Counted from the first letter of the stretch, positions 34,298 to 43,269 are shown. The stretch is DNA of 64,000 nt from Heyndrickxia acidicola (GCF_001636425.1 NZ_KV440953.1:1-64000), one strand, 5' to 3'. The notes: generated by a model from the sequence alone, not told the origin. A program made the numbers and translations.

Positions 34298-35917
34298 GTG
34301 GGAAAGCTTTGGTTTAACGGAACAATATATACGATGGAAAAAGAAGGAGAAACAGTAGAATCTATTTTCACAAAGGATGGATTCATAATAGAAACAGGCC
34401 CTGTGGCTAGATTACGGGAAAAGTATGGCAATGGCATAGAGGAGTCCATCGATTTAAAAGGAAATGTGCTTTATCCGGGGTTTGTCGACAGCCATATGCA
34501 TTTAATTGGGTACGGAGAAACGTTTATCCGTATGGACCTTTCAGAAATACATAACCGAAGGAACGTTCTTCATGCTATTGAGAAAAAAGTGAAAGAAACT
34601 CCTGCCGGTCATTGGATCATTGGAGAAGGCTGGAATGAAAATCTTTGGGACAGCCCGGAAATTCTGACACGAATTGAATTAGACGAGATTGCGCCAAATC
34701 ATCCGGTTATGCTGAAGAGGGTATGCCGCCATGCTGTGAGTGTAAATTCACTGGCGTTAAATGTCGCAAGAATCCAAGAAGATACTCCAAACCCAGAAGG
34801 CGGAATAATTGACAGAGATGCGAATGGGAGAATCAACGGCTTTTTGCAGGATCATGCACAAGAACTGATTTTTGCTGTACTGCCAAAGGTATCGGAGGAT
34901 TATATTGACCATGCACTAGAAGCAGGAATTGAAAATGCATGGAAACGGGGGCTTGTAGGAGGGCATACCGAAGATCTTAGTTACTATGGGGGCTTTAGCC
35001 GCACCTATAGGGCATTTAAACGGATAATCGAGAACAAGAAAAAAAGGTTTCGGGCTAATCTTCTGATCCATCATACAGTGATTGACGATTGGAAAAAGGA
35101 AGCTGGACAAATTCCAGTGAATGAACAATTTATTGAGAGCGGTGCCATGAAAATTTTTGCAGACGGTGCACTTGGCGGCCGTACAGCGCTTTTAAGCCAC
35201 CCGTATGCAGATGATCCATCAACGAATGGAGTATTAATCCATTCTCTTGAAGAACTAACAAATTTAGTGGGAAAAGCCCGGAAATACGATCTGCCAGTGG
35301 CGGTCCATGCCATTGGCGATTTAGCCTTTGAATATGTATTGAGGGCTATCGAGAAATTCCCCGTTCCGGCAGGGAAACGGGACAGGTTGATTCATGCTCA
35401 AATTCTGAGAAAAGACTTGATTGAAAGAGCCAAGCACCTTTCTTTAATTTTAGACATTCAGCCGAGATTTGTTGCTTCTGATTTTCCATGGGTCATAGAG
35501 CGTATTGGAAAAGAAAAGATGAAGTATGATTATGCATGGAAGACACTTCTCGAGGAGGGCTTACATTGTGCAGGGGGCTCAGATGCACCCATAGAGCCGG
35601 CTGATCCCCTTTTAGGGATACATGCAGCAGTCACCAGAACAAATCCGAATGACCCTGATCGAAAAGTCTATGGAGAAAAGCAGAGGCTGACGGTTTATGA
35701 GGCGGTTTCTTTATTTACAAAGGGAAGTGCTTATGCGATTTGTCACGAGCATGATAGGGGCTTGATCAAACCTGGATATACGGCTGATTTTACTGTGTTG
35801 GATAAAGACTTGTTTAAAATACCGGAACATGAAATTCTATCAGTCAATGTCAGGATAACTGTTGTAAATGAAGAAAAGGTTTATGAGAAGCAACATGATG
35901 AAAAATCGTCCCAATAG
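34298..35917 (+). CDS. ytcJ: Amidohydrolase (YtcJ family)
   Basis: 539 aa metal-dependent hydrolase of the amidohydrolase_3 class. N-terminal beta-sandwich then PGFVDSHMHL (HxH metal ligands, residues about 62-71), KIFADGALGGRTALLS, PVAVHAIGDLAFEYVL (His), and GGSDAPIEPADPLLGI (Asp). Substrate unknown; the family includes exoenzyme-like N-substituted amide hydrolases. GTG start with AGGAGG at 9 nt; the overlapping ATG is out of frame. Adjacent to ytcI, as I recall for B. subtilis. Confidence 0.88.
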   Translation: MGKLWFNGTIYTMEKEGETVESIFTKDGFIIETGPVARLREKYGNGIEESIDLKGNVLYPGFVDSHMHLIGYGETFIRMDLSEIHNRRNVLHAIEKKVKETPAGHWIIGEGWNENLWDSPEILTRIELDEIAPNHPVMLKRVCRHAVSVNSLALNVARIQEDTPNPEGGIIDRDANGRINGFLQDHAQELIFAVLPKVSEDYIDHALEAGIENAWKRGLVGGHTEDLSYYGGFSRTYRAFKRIIENKKKRFRANLLIHHTVIDDWKKEAGQIPVNEQFIESGAMKIFADGALGGRTALLSHPYADDPSTNGVLIHSLEELTNLVGKARKYDLPVAVHAIGDLAFEYVLRAIEKFPVPAGKRDRLIHAQILRKDLIERAKHLSLILDIQPRFVASDFPWVIERIGKEKMKYDYAWKTLLEEGLHCAGGSDAPIEPADPLLGIHAAVTRTNPNDPDRKVYGEKQRLTVYEAVSLFTKGSAYAICHEHDRGLIKPGYTADFTVLDKDLFKIPEHEILSVNVRITVVNEEKVYEKQHDEKSSQ

Positions 35918-36000
35918 ACTAGGAAAATTTGGTTGAGCTTTTCTTTATTCCCATATACAATAATAATATTTCGTACATCTAAGGAATTGAGGGGAATGGA

Positions 36001-36930
36001 ATGAAAAATGAAGAACGTTCAGGGATGGCCTTTGCAGCTTTATCCTATATTATTTGGGGAGTCCTTCCTATTTACTGGAAGTGGCTGGACGGAATCACAG
36101 CGAATGAAATACTGGCAAATCGTGTGTTATGGTCATTCGTATTTGTGTTGTTGATTTTAATGACGACGGGCAAGCTGGGGAACTTATTACAAACAGCGGG
36201 ATATTTAAAGAAAAACCCAAAAATCCTTGGCTCACTCGTAATCGCTTCCCTGCTTGTAACCGGAAACTGGTTTATTTATATTTGGGCAGTCAATAGCGAT
36301 CAGATAGTCGAAGCATCATTAGGCTATTATATTAATCCGCTCATAAGTATACTTCTTGGTGTATTTTTTCTCCGGGAAAAATTAACAAGGGCTCAAATTC
36401 TCTCTTTTTTAATTGCAGCAGCAGGGGTGGGAATCTTAACCTTCTCGTATGGAAAATTTCCATGGGTGGCCCTCAGTCTTGCGCTTACCTTTGGCTTGTA
36501 TGGCCTGGCAAAGAAGCTAATAAAAGTGGAATCGGTGATCGGTCTTACACTGGAAACCATGACAGTTACGCCGCTGGCCATTGTCTATTTGGTTTATCTT
36601 TCTTTCCAAGGAAAGCTTTCATTGTTCCATACATCTGCAGTAAATGAGTTTTTATTAATGGGAGCAGGAGTTGTAACAGCTATTCCTCTTCTCTTATTTG
36701 CAAAAGGCGCACAAAAAATTCCTCTCTATATGCTGGGATTTCTGCAATATATTGCTCCGACCATCATGCTTATCCTTGGGGTGTTCTTTTATAACGAGCC
36801 CTTCAGCATGGTTCAAATAGGGGCGTTTATCTGTATTTGGACAGCGGTTCTGATTACCACTATCTCAAATATGAAATGGCTGCATACAAAAGCAGGAAAA
36901 TGGAAAAAAGGAAAGACTTTTCAAGCATAA
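36001..36930 (+). CDS. rarD: EamA/DMT-family transporter RarD
   Basis: 309 aa with about ten hydrophobic helices. Starts GMAFAALSYIIWGVLPIYWKW, with LWSFVFVLLIL and the typical RarD segment NWFIYIWAVNSDQIVEASLGYYINPL. Drug/metabolite superfamily exporter; the substrate is unknown (chloramphenicol sensitivity phenotype only in some species). ATG with GAGGGGAATGG. Ends at a bidirectional hairpin shared with the NAD kinase gene. Confidence 0.9.
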   Translation: MKNEERSGMAFAALSYIIWGVLPIYWKWLDGITANEILANRVLWSFVFVLLILMTTGKLGNLLQTAGYLKKNPKILGSLVIASLLVTGNWFIYIWAVNSDQIVEASLGYYINPLISILLGVFFLREKLTRAQILSFLIAAAGVGILTFSYGKFPWVALSLALTFGLYGLAKKLIKVESVIGLTLETMTVTPLAIVYLVYLSFQGKLSLFHTSAVNEFLLMGAGVVTAIPLLLFAKGAQKIPLYMLGFLQYIAPTIMLILGVFFYNEPFSMVQIGAFICIWTAVLITTISNMKWLHTKAGKWKKGKTFQA

Positions 36931-36974
36931 CCCCGTATTTCTAATAATGCACTTATAATTTATAGCAGGTATCA

Positions 36975-37004
36975 AAAAAGCTGGCGCTTGCCAGCTTTTT
37001 TTTA
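36975..37004. terminator. Bidirectional terminator rarD / NAD kinase
   Basis: Stem AAAAAGCTGGC/GCCAGCTTTTT, loop GCTT, T-run of 8; A-run on the other side serves the minus strand. Confidence 0.88.
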
Positions 37005-37059
37005 AAAGATTAAGTATGGTGAACTTTTAAAAGAAAACTATTTAACCAGTGCAATGACT

Positions 37060-37077
37060 GTCTAGCTCGAGCGCCTA
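37060..37077 (+). repeat. R2 left-end remnant
   Basis: GTCTAGCTCGAGCGCCTA matches the first 18 bases of R2 copies (compare 41751). The rest is absent and the R3 insertion begins directly after. Confidence 0.6.
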
Positions 37078-37085
37078 TTTTATAA

Positions 37086-37239
37086 GACTCTTTTCGTAAA
37101 CTATGTTGCTAATTGACACAAAAAAATGCATTGAAAATCAAGATTTAGTATTAGAAGATGGGAATCGCTTACGAAAAGATGCCACGAAGACAGACAACAT
37201 ACGGAATGACGCCTTGTACGAAAGCAATGCGAAAATAGT
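37086..37239 (+). mobile_element. R3 MITE-like element with perfect 8-bp flanking repeat
   Basis: 154 bp. GACTCTTTTCGTAAACTATG...GCGAAAATAGT. Flanked by TTTTATAA at 37078-37085 and 37240-37247. The right copy contains the stop codon of the minus-strand NAD kinase gene. Confidence 0.8.
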
Positions 37240-37241
37240 TT

Positions 37242-38042
37242 TTATAAAAAGGTTCTTTTTACTTTTTCCCAAAAAGAGTTATCTTTCAGTTTAACCGTTT
37301 TGATTACTTTATCACTCAATTGAATTTCTGCCTTTTCAACGTGCCGGATACTCAAAGCCTCATTATCCATTCCCATGGTAGGATAATCGTTTCCGTTTGC
37401 CACTACCCTTAAGGTAAGCTTTCGGCTGCCACTTAGTATAAAAGAGGAGCCCAGTGTTCGATAACGATGATTATTCAGAGAGGCAATCTCACTGACTTCA
37501 AGACACGGCAGCAGAGGATCGACGATGGCGCCGTTTACCGATTTATTATAGGCAGTGCTCCCTGTTGGAGTGGAAATCAGCATTCCATCTCCCCGAAAGG
37601 TTTCAAAATGGAGATCATCAATAAATACATCCATAACAAAGGTTTTTATAATACCGGAACGGATACTAAATTCATTCAAGCAGTAAAAAGACCCTTCATT
37701 ATCAATATTCACAAGAATCGTTGGGTATTTCCTCACTTCAATCTTCGCCTGGGTCATAGCTTCAATCATGGCTGAGAGATCGTCGATATTAAAATCACAA
37801 TACATTCCCAGTTCCCGTTTTGTAGAAATTCCTACATACAAACTGTCTTGTTTAAAGCCCGTCTTCCTTACTGCCTGCAAAAAGGTACCATCCCCTCCAA
37901 CACTAATAATGATATTAGCCTGTTGAAAATGGTCTACGATTGTAAATCCATAACGTTCTGCAAGCTCATGCAATGAGGCTATTTGATTAATCGTTTCCGT
38001 ACTTTGATTATGAAAAAAATATATATTGCTGCGGTCAGTCAT
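37242..38042 (-). CDS. ppnKB: NAD kinase (second, YtdI/PpnKB type)
   Basis: Phosphorylates NAD to NADP. 266 aa. GGDG motif at 49-52 (SVGGDGTFLQAVRKT), NEFSIR (conserved NE), FRGDGMLISTPTGSTAYN, and the C-terminal KDNSFWEKVKRTFL identical to the B. subtilis YtdI ending as I recall it. Start at ATG 38042 with AAGGAG at 10 nt; the Met at 38093 is out of step with the family N-terminus. The neighbours ytfI/ytfJ agree with the YtdI position. Confidence 0.93.
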   Translation of the reverse strand: MTDRSNIYFFHNQSTETINQIASLHELAERYGFTIVDHFQQANIIISVGGDGTFLQAVRKTGFKQDSLYVGISTKRELGMYCDFNIDDLSAMIEAMTQAKIEVRKYPTILVNIDNEGSFYCLNEFSIRSGIIKTFVMDVFIDDLHFETFRGDGMLISTPTGSTAYNKSVNGAIVDPLLPCLEVSEIASLNNHRYRTLGSSFILSGSRKLTLRVVANGNDYPTMGMDNEALSIRHVEKAEIQLSDKVIKTVKLKDNSFWEKVKRTFL

Positions 38043-38209
38043 GCAGATAAGCTCCTTCCCTTTTAAATGCATAAATTCTTGCTTCGCAATCATTTAGAGT
38101 TTTTTATTTAGTGTACCATTTTGTAAAACTCATTGAAAATCAATCCTATTCAACAAGTTTTTTTATAAGATGATGACTTCTCTCTGTGTAATGAATGGTT
38201 GATTTAAAA

Positions 38210-38327
38210 GGCCGTGTTAAGGGATACTGTTGCTTTTTAGCTCATTCGTGTGAAACGGCCGTTTCTTTCTTTACTGTAAAATGAGCTAAAAAACGAGCAG
38301 TTATCAAGATTGAAATGTGACACAGCC
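38210..38327. mobile_element. R4 MITE-like element with 8-bp flanking repeat
   Basis: 118 bp. GGCCGTGTTAAGG...TGTGACACAGCC; core TTTTTAGCTCATTCGTGTGAAAC / AAAATGAGCTAAAAAAC. Flanks ATTTAAAA (38202-38209) and ATCTAAAA (38328-38335), 7/8. Confidence 0.75.
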
Positions 38328-38431
38328 ATCTAAAAAAACAATGTCTTCATCTTTTCTTTTCTTGCTTAAAAGATAAGGGTTTATTTTTTAGCTCATCTGA
38401 CGATAATGATAAGCTGAAAGGATGTGTTGAG

Positions 38432-39112
38432 ATGCTGGTTGCCGGTATTATCCTTGCTGCCATTATCCTTTTTTTTATTATAATCTCTTTTTCCTCCATC
38501 CTCATTGTGATTGATTTTTCACATAGGAAGGATGACGACCATTTTAAAGTTCAATTGCGCTTTTGGAAATTTATTCGATATAACATTAATGTGCCAACGA
38601 TTAAAGTGGAAGAAGATCAGCCGAATATTGAATATAAGAAACAAACTAGCAGTGGAAATAAGGAGCATACAAAGGTTACACCAAAAGATATTCATCAAAG
38701 AATCAGTGATTTACAAGAGCTTTTAGAACATGTTGCAGGGATGAATAAAATATTTAAGAAATTTTTAAAGACTATCCGAATAAAAAAATTTGAATGGCAC
38801 ACGTTAGTTGGGCTGGGCGATGCAGCTTCCACAGGGGTTTTAACAGGAGCTGTTTGGACAATGAAAGGCGGGATACTAGCGTTTTTGAGCCATTATATGA
38901 AAATGAAAGCAAAGCCCAATTGTTCAGTTGTGCCTTCTTTTCAAATTCCCGTCTCTCAAACCTTTTTAACATGTATTTTTAAAATACGAATCGGGAATGC
39001 TATACTGACAGGTTTTAAGGTATTGAAATATTGGCGGGGGGGAAAAGGCTCCTTTAAAACCGAGCCCTTGTCAATGGTATCGGATGATGATTCTAAACCT
39101 TCTGCCGGTTAA
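38432..39112 (+). CDS. ytfI: YtfI, DUF2953 membrane protein
   Basis: 226 aa. N-terminal transmembrane helix (about 1-25). A basic/acidic soluble segment follows, then the DUF2953 core FEWHTLVGLGDAASTGVLTGAVW (in part) and a second hydrophobic stretch. In B. subtilis it is paired with ytfJ and the pair is sporulation-associated. ATG with AAAGGATG. ytfJ follows 72 bp downstream, consistent with an operon. Molecular role unknown. Confidence 0.87.
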   Translation: MLVAGIILAAIILFFIIISFSSILIVIDFSHRKDDDHFKVQLRFWKFIRYNINVPTIKVEEDQPNIEYKKQTSSGNKEHTKVTPKDIHQRISDLQELLEHVAGMNKIFKKFLKTIRIKKFEWHTLVGLGDAASTGVLTGAVWTMKGGILAFLSHYMKMKAKPNCSVVPSFQIPVSQTFLTCIFKIRIGNAILTGFKVLKYWRGGKGSFKTEPLSMVSDDDSKPSAG

Positions 39113-39184
39113 ACCTTTCTATAAAGTGCAAGAATGGCTGAGAGGTATTAGAAGTGAGTACATTACTTGTTAGGAGGAAGCAAG

Positions 39185-39667
39185 ATGAGTGGACATCCAA
39201 TTGAAGGATTAATGTCAGCAGCAATGGAAAATTTAAAAGAAATGATTGATGTAAACACAATCATTGGGGATCCTGTTGAAACTCCTGATGGCAGTGTGAT
39301 TTTAACGGTTTCAAAGGTCGGTTTTGGTTTTGCGGCAGGTGGAAGCCAGTTTAATGGCAATGGAAAATCCACTGCTCATGAAGGCGGCCAATCCTCTGGT
39401 CTTCCATTCGGAGGAGGAAGCGGCGGCGGTGTTTCCATTACGCCAATTGCTTTTCTCATCGTCAATTCACAAGGAGTTAAAATGCTTCACCTTGATGAAA
39501 ATACACATCTTTTGGAAAAAATTATGGATGTGGCGCCAAGTGTGATTGAAAGAATTCAAGGAATGATCAAGAAAAATGACAGCGATGATCATCATCAATC
39601 CAATCATCAATCCAATGGGTGGAAAAGCGCTCAAACCCATCCGCAAAAACAGGATTTAGATTTTTAA
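39185..39667 (+). CDS. ytfJ: YtfJ, GerW-family sporulation protein
   Basis: 160 aa. GerW/YtfJ signature HPIEGLMSAAMENLKEMIDVNT, VSKVGFGFAAGGSQF and the glycine-rich GGGSGGGVSITPIAFLIV, which forms the family's core. A short His/Asn/Gln-rich repeat (HHQSNHQSN) lies near the C-terminus. Forespore-made, probably membrane-associated protein of unknown mechanism. Start at ATG 39185 because AGGAGG lies just before it; an in-frame TTG at 39167 is upstream of that site. Small terminator follows. Confidence 0.93.
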   Translation: MSGHPIEGLMSAAMENLKEMIDVNTIIGDPVETPDGSVILTVSKVGFGFAAGGSQFNGNGKSTAHEGGQSSGLPFGGGSGGGVSITPIAFLIVNSQGVKMLHLDENTHLLEKIMDVAPSVIERIQGMIKKNDSDDHHQSNHQSNGWKSAQTHPQKQDLDF

Positions 39668-39673
39668 TGACTT

Positions 39674-39696
39674 CTCGCCTATATGGCGAGTTTTTA
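39674..39696 (+). terminator. Terminator of ytfIJ
   Basis: Stem CTCGCC/GGCGAG followed by TTTTTAATT. Confidence 0.75.
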
Positions 39697-39770
39697 ATTG
39701 GCAAAATTCCCGGAAATTCAGTAAGATTAAAAGATACCAGCTCATGATAGAGATTTAGGAGGAGAAAGAA

Positions 39771-40271
39771 ATGGCATCTGTAACTTTTATTGAAAAACCC
39801 GTTACATTAATAGGAAACGAGCTAAAGCCGGGAGATAAGGCACCTGACTTCACTGTACTTGCCAATGATTTATCAGAGGTTACTCTGCAGGATTCAAAGG
39901 GAACAGTCCGCATTATCAGTGTTGTACCATCCATTGATACGGGTGTATGTGATGCTCAGACCCGCAAATTTAATGAAGAAGCATCAAAATTGGAAAATGT
40001 TCAGGTCTTAACGATTTCAGTGGATCTTCCTTTTGCTCAAGGACGCTGGTGTGCTGCATCTGGACTTGAAAATGTAAAGGTGCTTTCTGATCACCGTGAT
40101 CTTTCATTTGGAGAAGCCTACGGTGTGGTAATGAAGGAGTTTCGTTTATTGGCTCGCGCCGTGTTTGTCGTAGATTCAGAAGACAACATTACATACGCAG
40201 AATATGTGAGCGAAGGCACACATCACCCAGACTATGAAAAAGCAATCGAAGCCGCTAAAAAAGCTCAATAA
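39771..40271 (+). CDS. tpx: Thiol peroxidase (Tpx, atypical 2-Cys peroxiredoxin)
   Basis: Reduces lipid hydroperoxides and H2O2 using thioredoxin. 166 aa. Thioredoxin fold with peroxidatic Cys60 ([11 protein letters not shown]) and resolving Cys94 (GRWCAASG), the Tpx spacing. Conserved Arg in [11 protein letters not shown] with AGGAGG at 8 nt. Downstream of ytfJ and upstream of ytxK, as in B. subtilis. Terminator follows. Confidence 0.97.
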   Translation: MASVTFIEKPVTLIGNELKPGDKAPDFTVLANDLSEVTLQDSKGTVRIISVVPSIDTGVCDAQTRKFNEEASKLENVQVLTISVDLPFAQGRWCAASGLENVKVLSDHRDLSFGEAYGVVMKEFRLLARAVFVVDSEDNITYAEYVSEGTHHPDYEKAIEAAKKAQ

Positions 40272-40286
40272 AAATCCAATAAAGTG

Positions 40287-40311
40287 TCCCCGAGACCATC
40301 GGGGATTTTTT
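40287..40311 (+). terminator. Terminator of tpx
   Basis: Stem TCCCCGA/TCGGGGA, 5-nt loop, then TTTTTT. Confidence 0.85.
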
Positions 40312-40348
40312 ATGTCTTAAGCAGTAGAAGGAAAACGCTTTACTATGG

Positions 40349-40388
40349 TAAAGCGCAAAAGGGGTCAGACCCCTTTAGTGCGTTAAAG
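40349..40388. repeat. REP-like hairpin, copy 1
   Basis: AAAAGGGGTC-A-GACCCCTTT core, with outer arms TAAAGCGC / GTGCGTTAAA. The same core recurs at 51767-51806. Confidence 0.8.
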
Positions 40389-40410
40389 TGGCGAACCGCT
40401 TCATTCTCCC

Positions 40411-40439
40411 TTTACAATTAACGTCAAACATAATAAGAT
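40411..40439 (+). promoter_or_regulatory. Promoter candidate for ytxK
   Basis: TTTACA-N17-TAAGAT, about 65 nt upstream of the ytxK start. Confidence 0.45.
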
Positions 40440-40502
40440 TAAAAACTATGCAAATATATTTTTAGGGTTAAAATAAATAGCCAATCAAAGGAGGAATTAG
40501 AA

Positions 40503-41492
40503 ATGTCCGTTTCTCCAATGGAAACCATTTTTAATGTATTTAACGAAACAGCCGATATTTTGAAGGAAGAGCTATCTTGCACATATCTTGAAGCTCTTGC
40601 TGAAACCAGTGAAAACTTTTTCCAGGGAGATGTGCTCCAGACTGAACTCAGTGAAGTAACAAAGAAAAGGCTGCTAAAAAAATATTCCGAAATAAAATTA
40701 GAATCTTACACAAATGAGACCATACGAAAAGCTTTTCAATTGGCAATCTTAAAAGGCATGAAGGACAGTTCGCAGCCTAATCATCAGATGACACCGGACT
40801 CTATCGGGCTATTTATGGGGTATTTAATTTCAAAGTTTCTGGAAAAGCATTCTGCTGTTACCATTCTTGATCCTGCAGTAGGGACAGGAAACTTAATTTT
40901 TACCATCCTAAATCACCTTGATGCGAAAGAAGCAAACGCGTTTGGTGTAGATATTGATGAATTGCTTATTCAGCTTGCTTATGACGGGGCGAATTTGCAG
41001 CAACAGCCGATCCAATTGTTTAACCAGGATGCATTGGAGCCATTATTTATTGATCCTGTTGACGTTGTTGTCAGCGATTTGCCTGTGGGCTATTATCCGA
41101 ATGATGAAGGGGCATCGAAATATACGCTGAAAGCTGACACTGGACACTCATATGCCCACCACTTGTTCATTGAACAAAGTATGGGACATACGAAACCAGG
41201 GGGCTATCTCTTTTTCTTAATACCAAACGGTTTATTCGAATCACCTGAAGCACCAAATCTTCATCGCTATTTAAAAGAAACTGCGGATATCCAGGGTATA
41301 CTGCAGCTTCCACTATCCATGTTTCAAAATCCTGGATCTGCTAAAAGCATTTTAATCCTGCAGAAAAAAGGGCTGGGAGTACAGCCGCCAAAGCAGGTAC
41401 TGCTTGCTAATTTACCATCCTTATCGAATCAGCAAGGAATGCAAAGCATTATCGAAAAGCTTGACCAATGGCTGGCTGAAAATAAAGCTTAA
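40503..41492 (+). CDS. ytxK: YtxK, class I SAM-dependent (adenine-specific DNA methylase-like) methyltransferase
   Basis: 329 aa. N-terminal helical domain (1-110). SAM motif I ILDPAVGTGNLIFTIL at about 121-136, acidic motif II GVDIDELLI, and motif IV region VVVSDLPVGYYP, where N6-adenine methylases have N/D-PP-Y/F. The altered motif makes DNA methylation uncertain. The family sits beside ackA across Bacillus. ATG with GGAGGAA. Ends at a terminator. Not part of a restriction-modification cassette: no endonuclease gene nearby. Confidence 0.85.
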   Translation: MSVSPMETIFNVFNETADILKEELSCTYLEALAETSENFFQGDVLQTELSEVTKKRLLKKYSEIKLESYTNETIRKAFQLAILKGMKDSSQPNHQMTPDSIGLFMGYLISKFLEKHSAVTILDPAVGTGNLIFTILNHLDAKEANAFGVDIDELLIQLAYDGANLQQQPIQLFNQDALEPLFIDPVDVVVSDLPVGYYPNDEGASKYTLKADTGHSYAHHLFIEQSMGHTKPGGYLFFLIPNGLFESPEAPNLHRYLKETADIQGILQLPLSMFQNPGSAKSILILQKKGLGVQPPKQVLLANLPSLSNQQGMQSIIEKLDQWLAENKA

Positions 41493-41497
41493 TGAGA

Positions 41498-41526
41498 AAA
41501 TCGGCAGATAGCTGCCGGTTTTTTTT
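41498..41526 (+). terminator. Terminator of ytxK
   Basis: Stem TCGGCAG/CTGCCGG(T) within AAAATCGGCAG...CTGCCGGTTTTTTTT. Confidence 0.85.
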
Positions 41527-41564
41527 ATAGGCTCTCTTAAAGATTAATGTTGATCTAGACCTTT

Positions 41565-41695
41565 GTTGTTTTCAGTGGATACGCGAGACTCCTGCTTAGA
41601 AAAGTGAATTAGGGGAGACCCCGCAGGAGCATGTGAAGAGGAGGCTCCGCAATTGCCCGCAGAAAGCGAGTGCCTGAAGCAGAAAACAACAGACA
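41565..41695 (+). repeat. R1 dispersed repeat, near full length, fused to an R4 left end
   Basis: GAGACTCCTGC...GGGAGACCCCGCAGGAGC...GAGGAGGCTCCGC...CGCAGAAAGCGAGTGCCTG...AACAACAG. The 41529-41562 stretch GGCTCTCTTAAAG..ATGTTGAT is an R4-like left end, so the two families are joined here. Confidence 0.75.
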
Positions 41696-41737
41696 GGATG
41701 AACATGCCCCCTATATAAAATATTTAACCATGAAGTC

Positions 41738-41896
41738 TCTGTCTAGCTCCAGCGCCTATCGGCTAATGGATTTCTACGTCTCCTCCCTACGATAAGTCAA
41801 CTTCAGCTCGTGAACTGCCTCGCTGTGTCTCCTTTATCTCAGTCGAAGACTACGGAATCCATACGCTGATGAGCAAGGCGCGTTTCTTATTTTCTT
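41738..41896 (+). repeat. R2 element, full length
   Basis: CTGTCTAGCTCCAGCGCCTATCGGC...ACGCTGATGAGCAAGGCGC. Includes the CAGCTCGTGAACTGCCTCGCTGTGT insertion found in some copies. Confidence 0.82.
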
Positions 41897-41924
41897 ATAG
41901 TAAAAGATGAGAAGGCAGACCAAC

Positions 41925-41938
41925 CCATTTCGTTTTCA
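41925..41938 (-). promoter_or_regulatory. Weak cre-like site upstream of ackA
   Basis: Minus strand TGAAAACGAAATGG: good left half (TGAAAACG), poor right half. ackA is CcpA-activated in B. subtilis. Confidence 0.3.
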
Positions 41939-41977
41939 AAAAAATAATTCTATTTATCCAAAAAAGCAATTTATTAG

Positions 41978-42006
41978 TTGATTCATGGGGAATTAAATGA
42001 TTAAAT
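41978..42006 (+). promoter_or_regulatory. Promoter candidate for ackA
   Basis: TTGATT-N17-TTAAAT (4/6 each). Weak, as expected for an activated promoter. Confidence 0.3.
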
Positions 42007-42078
42007 GATAAAACTGTACAATGATTGTCAAAGGCGAAGAATTACATTCACAGCCTGAATGAAAGGAATGATGGCTTT

Positions 42079-43269
42079 TTGGCGAAAATTATTGCAATAA
42101 ACGCAGGTAGTTCCTCGTTGAAGTTTCAACTTTTTGAAATGCCGGAAGAACATGTCATTGCCAAAGGAATTATTGAAAGAATTGGATTAAACGATTCCAT
42201 CTTTACTCTAACGGTAAATGGTGAAAAATATACGGATACATTGGATATTCCAAATCACGCGGCTGCCGTGAACATGCTTCTGGATAAGCTTACGTCAAAA
42301 GATATTATAAAGTCATTAAATGAAATAGAAGGAGTGGGCCACAGGGTAGTTCATGGAGGAGAACTGTTCCGTGACTCTGTTGTCGTAACGGAAAAAGTAG
42401 TGAAGCAAATAGAAGGGCTTTCTGATTTGGCTCCACTGCATAATCCAGCAAATTTGACAGGTATTATTGCTTTTCAGAAAGCGCTGCCAGAGGTTCCCGA
42501 GGTGGCTGTATTTGATACAGCATTTCATCAAACTATGCCTGAAAACTCTTTCCTCTACAGTCTTCCTTATGAATATTATAAAAAGTACGGTATCCGTAAA
42601 TATGGATTTCATGGCACATCCCATAAATATGTCTCCCAGCGTGCAGCGGAGATACTTGGAAGACCGATTGAGCAATTGCGTATTCTTTCCTGCCATCTTG
42701 GCAATGGGGCCAGTATCGCTGCAATAGAAGGTGGTAAATCCATTGACACGTCCATGGGCTTCACGCCTCTTGCAGGCGTCACAATGGGTACACGGTCAGG
42801 AAATCTCGACCCTGCTTTAATTCCCTTCATTATGGAGAAAACAGGGAAAACTGCTGAGGAAGTACTGGAGGTCCTGAATAAGGAATCCGGCTTGCTCGGG
42901 GTTTCTGGCGTTTCAAGTGATCTTAGGGATATCACCATTGCAGCCGAACAGGGGGATGAAAGGGCCATCCTGGCGCTGGAAGTCTTTGCAAGCCGTATTC
43001 ATAAATATATAGGTTCATACGCAGCAAGAATGTCTGGGATGGATGTTATTATTTTTACAGCTGGAATTGGTGAAAATAGTGAGGCGGTTCGGGCCAGGGT
43101 TTTACGAGGCCTGGAGTTTATGGGCGTGTATTGGAACACTGACTTAAATAAAGTGCGCGGCGAAGAGACCTTTCTTAATTATCCCCATTCACCTGTTAAA
43201 GTAATGGTCATCCCCACAAATGAAGAAGTTATGATTGCAAGGGATGTTATCAGGCTCAAGCCTCTTTGA
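42079..43269 (+). CDS. ackA: Acetate kinase
   Basis: Interconverts acetyl phosphate/ADP and acetate/ATP, the last step of overflow acetate production. 396 aa from a TTG start (B. subtilis 395). Motifs: [28 protein letters not shown], catalytic region [53 protein letters not shown] and FTAGIGENS. The TTG at 42079 with AAAGGA about 11 nt upstream fits the conserved N-terminus; the in-frame TTG at 42025 would add 18 unrelated residues. Confidence 0.95.
   Translation: MAKIIAINAGSSSLKFQLFEMPEEHVIAKGIIERIGLNDSIFTLTVNGEKYTDTLDIPNHAAAVNMLLDKLTSKDIIKSLNEIEGVGHRVVHGGELFRDSVVVTEKVVKQIEGLSDLAPLHNPANLTGIIAFQKALPEVPEVAVFDTAFHQTMPENSFLYSLPYEYYKKYGIRKYGFHGTSHKYVSQRAAEILGRPIEQLRILSCHLGNGASIAAIEGGKSIDTSMGFTPLAGVTMGTRSGNLDPALIPFIMEKTGKTAEEVLEVLNKESGLLGVSGVSSDLRDITIAAEQGDERAILALEVFASRIHKYIGSYAARMSGMDVIIFTAGIGENSEAVRARVLRGLEFMGVYWNTDLNKVRGEETFLNYPHSPVKVMVIPTNEEVMIARDVIRLKPL

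Noticed and set aside
37103-37294. 63-codon ORF
   Set aside because: It falls inside an R3 element and runs into the antisense end of the NAD kinase gene; equivalent R3 copies lack it.
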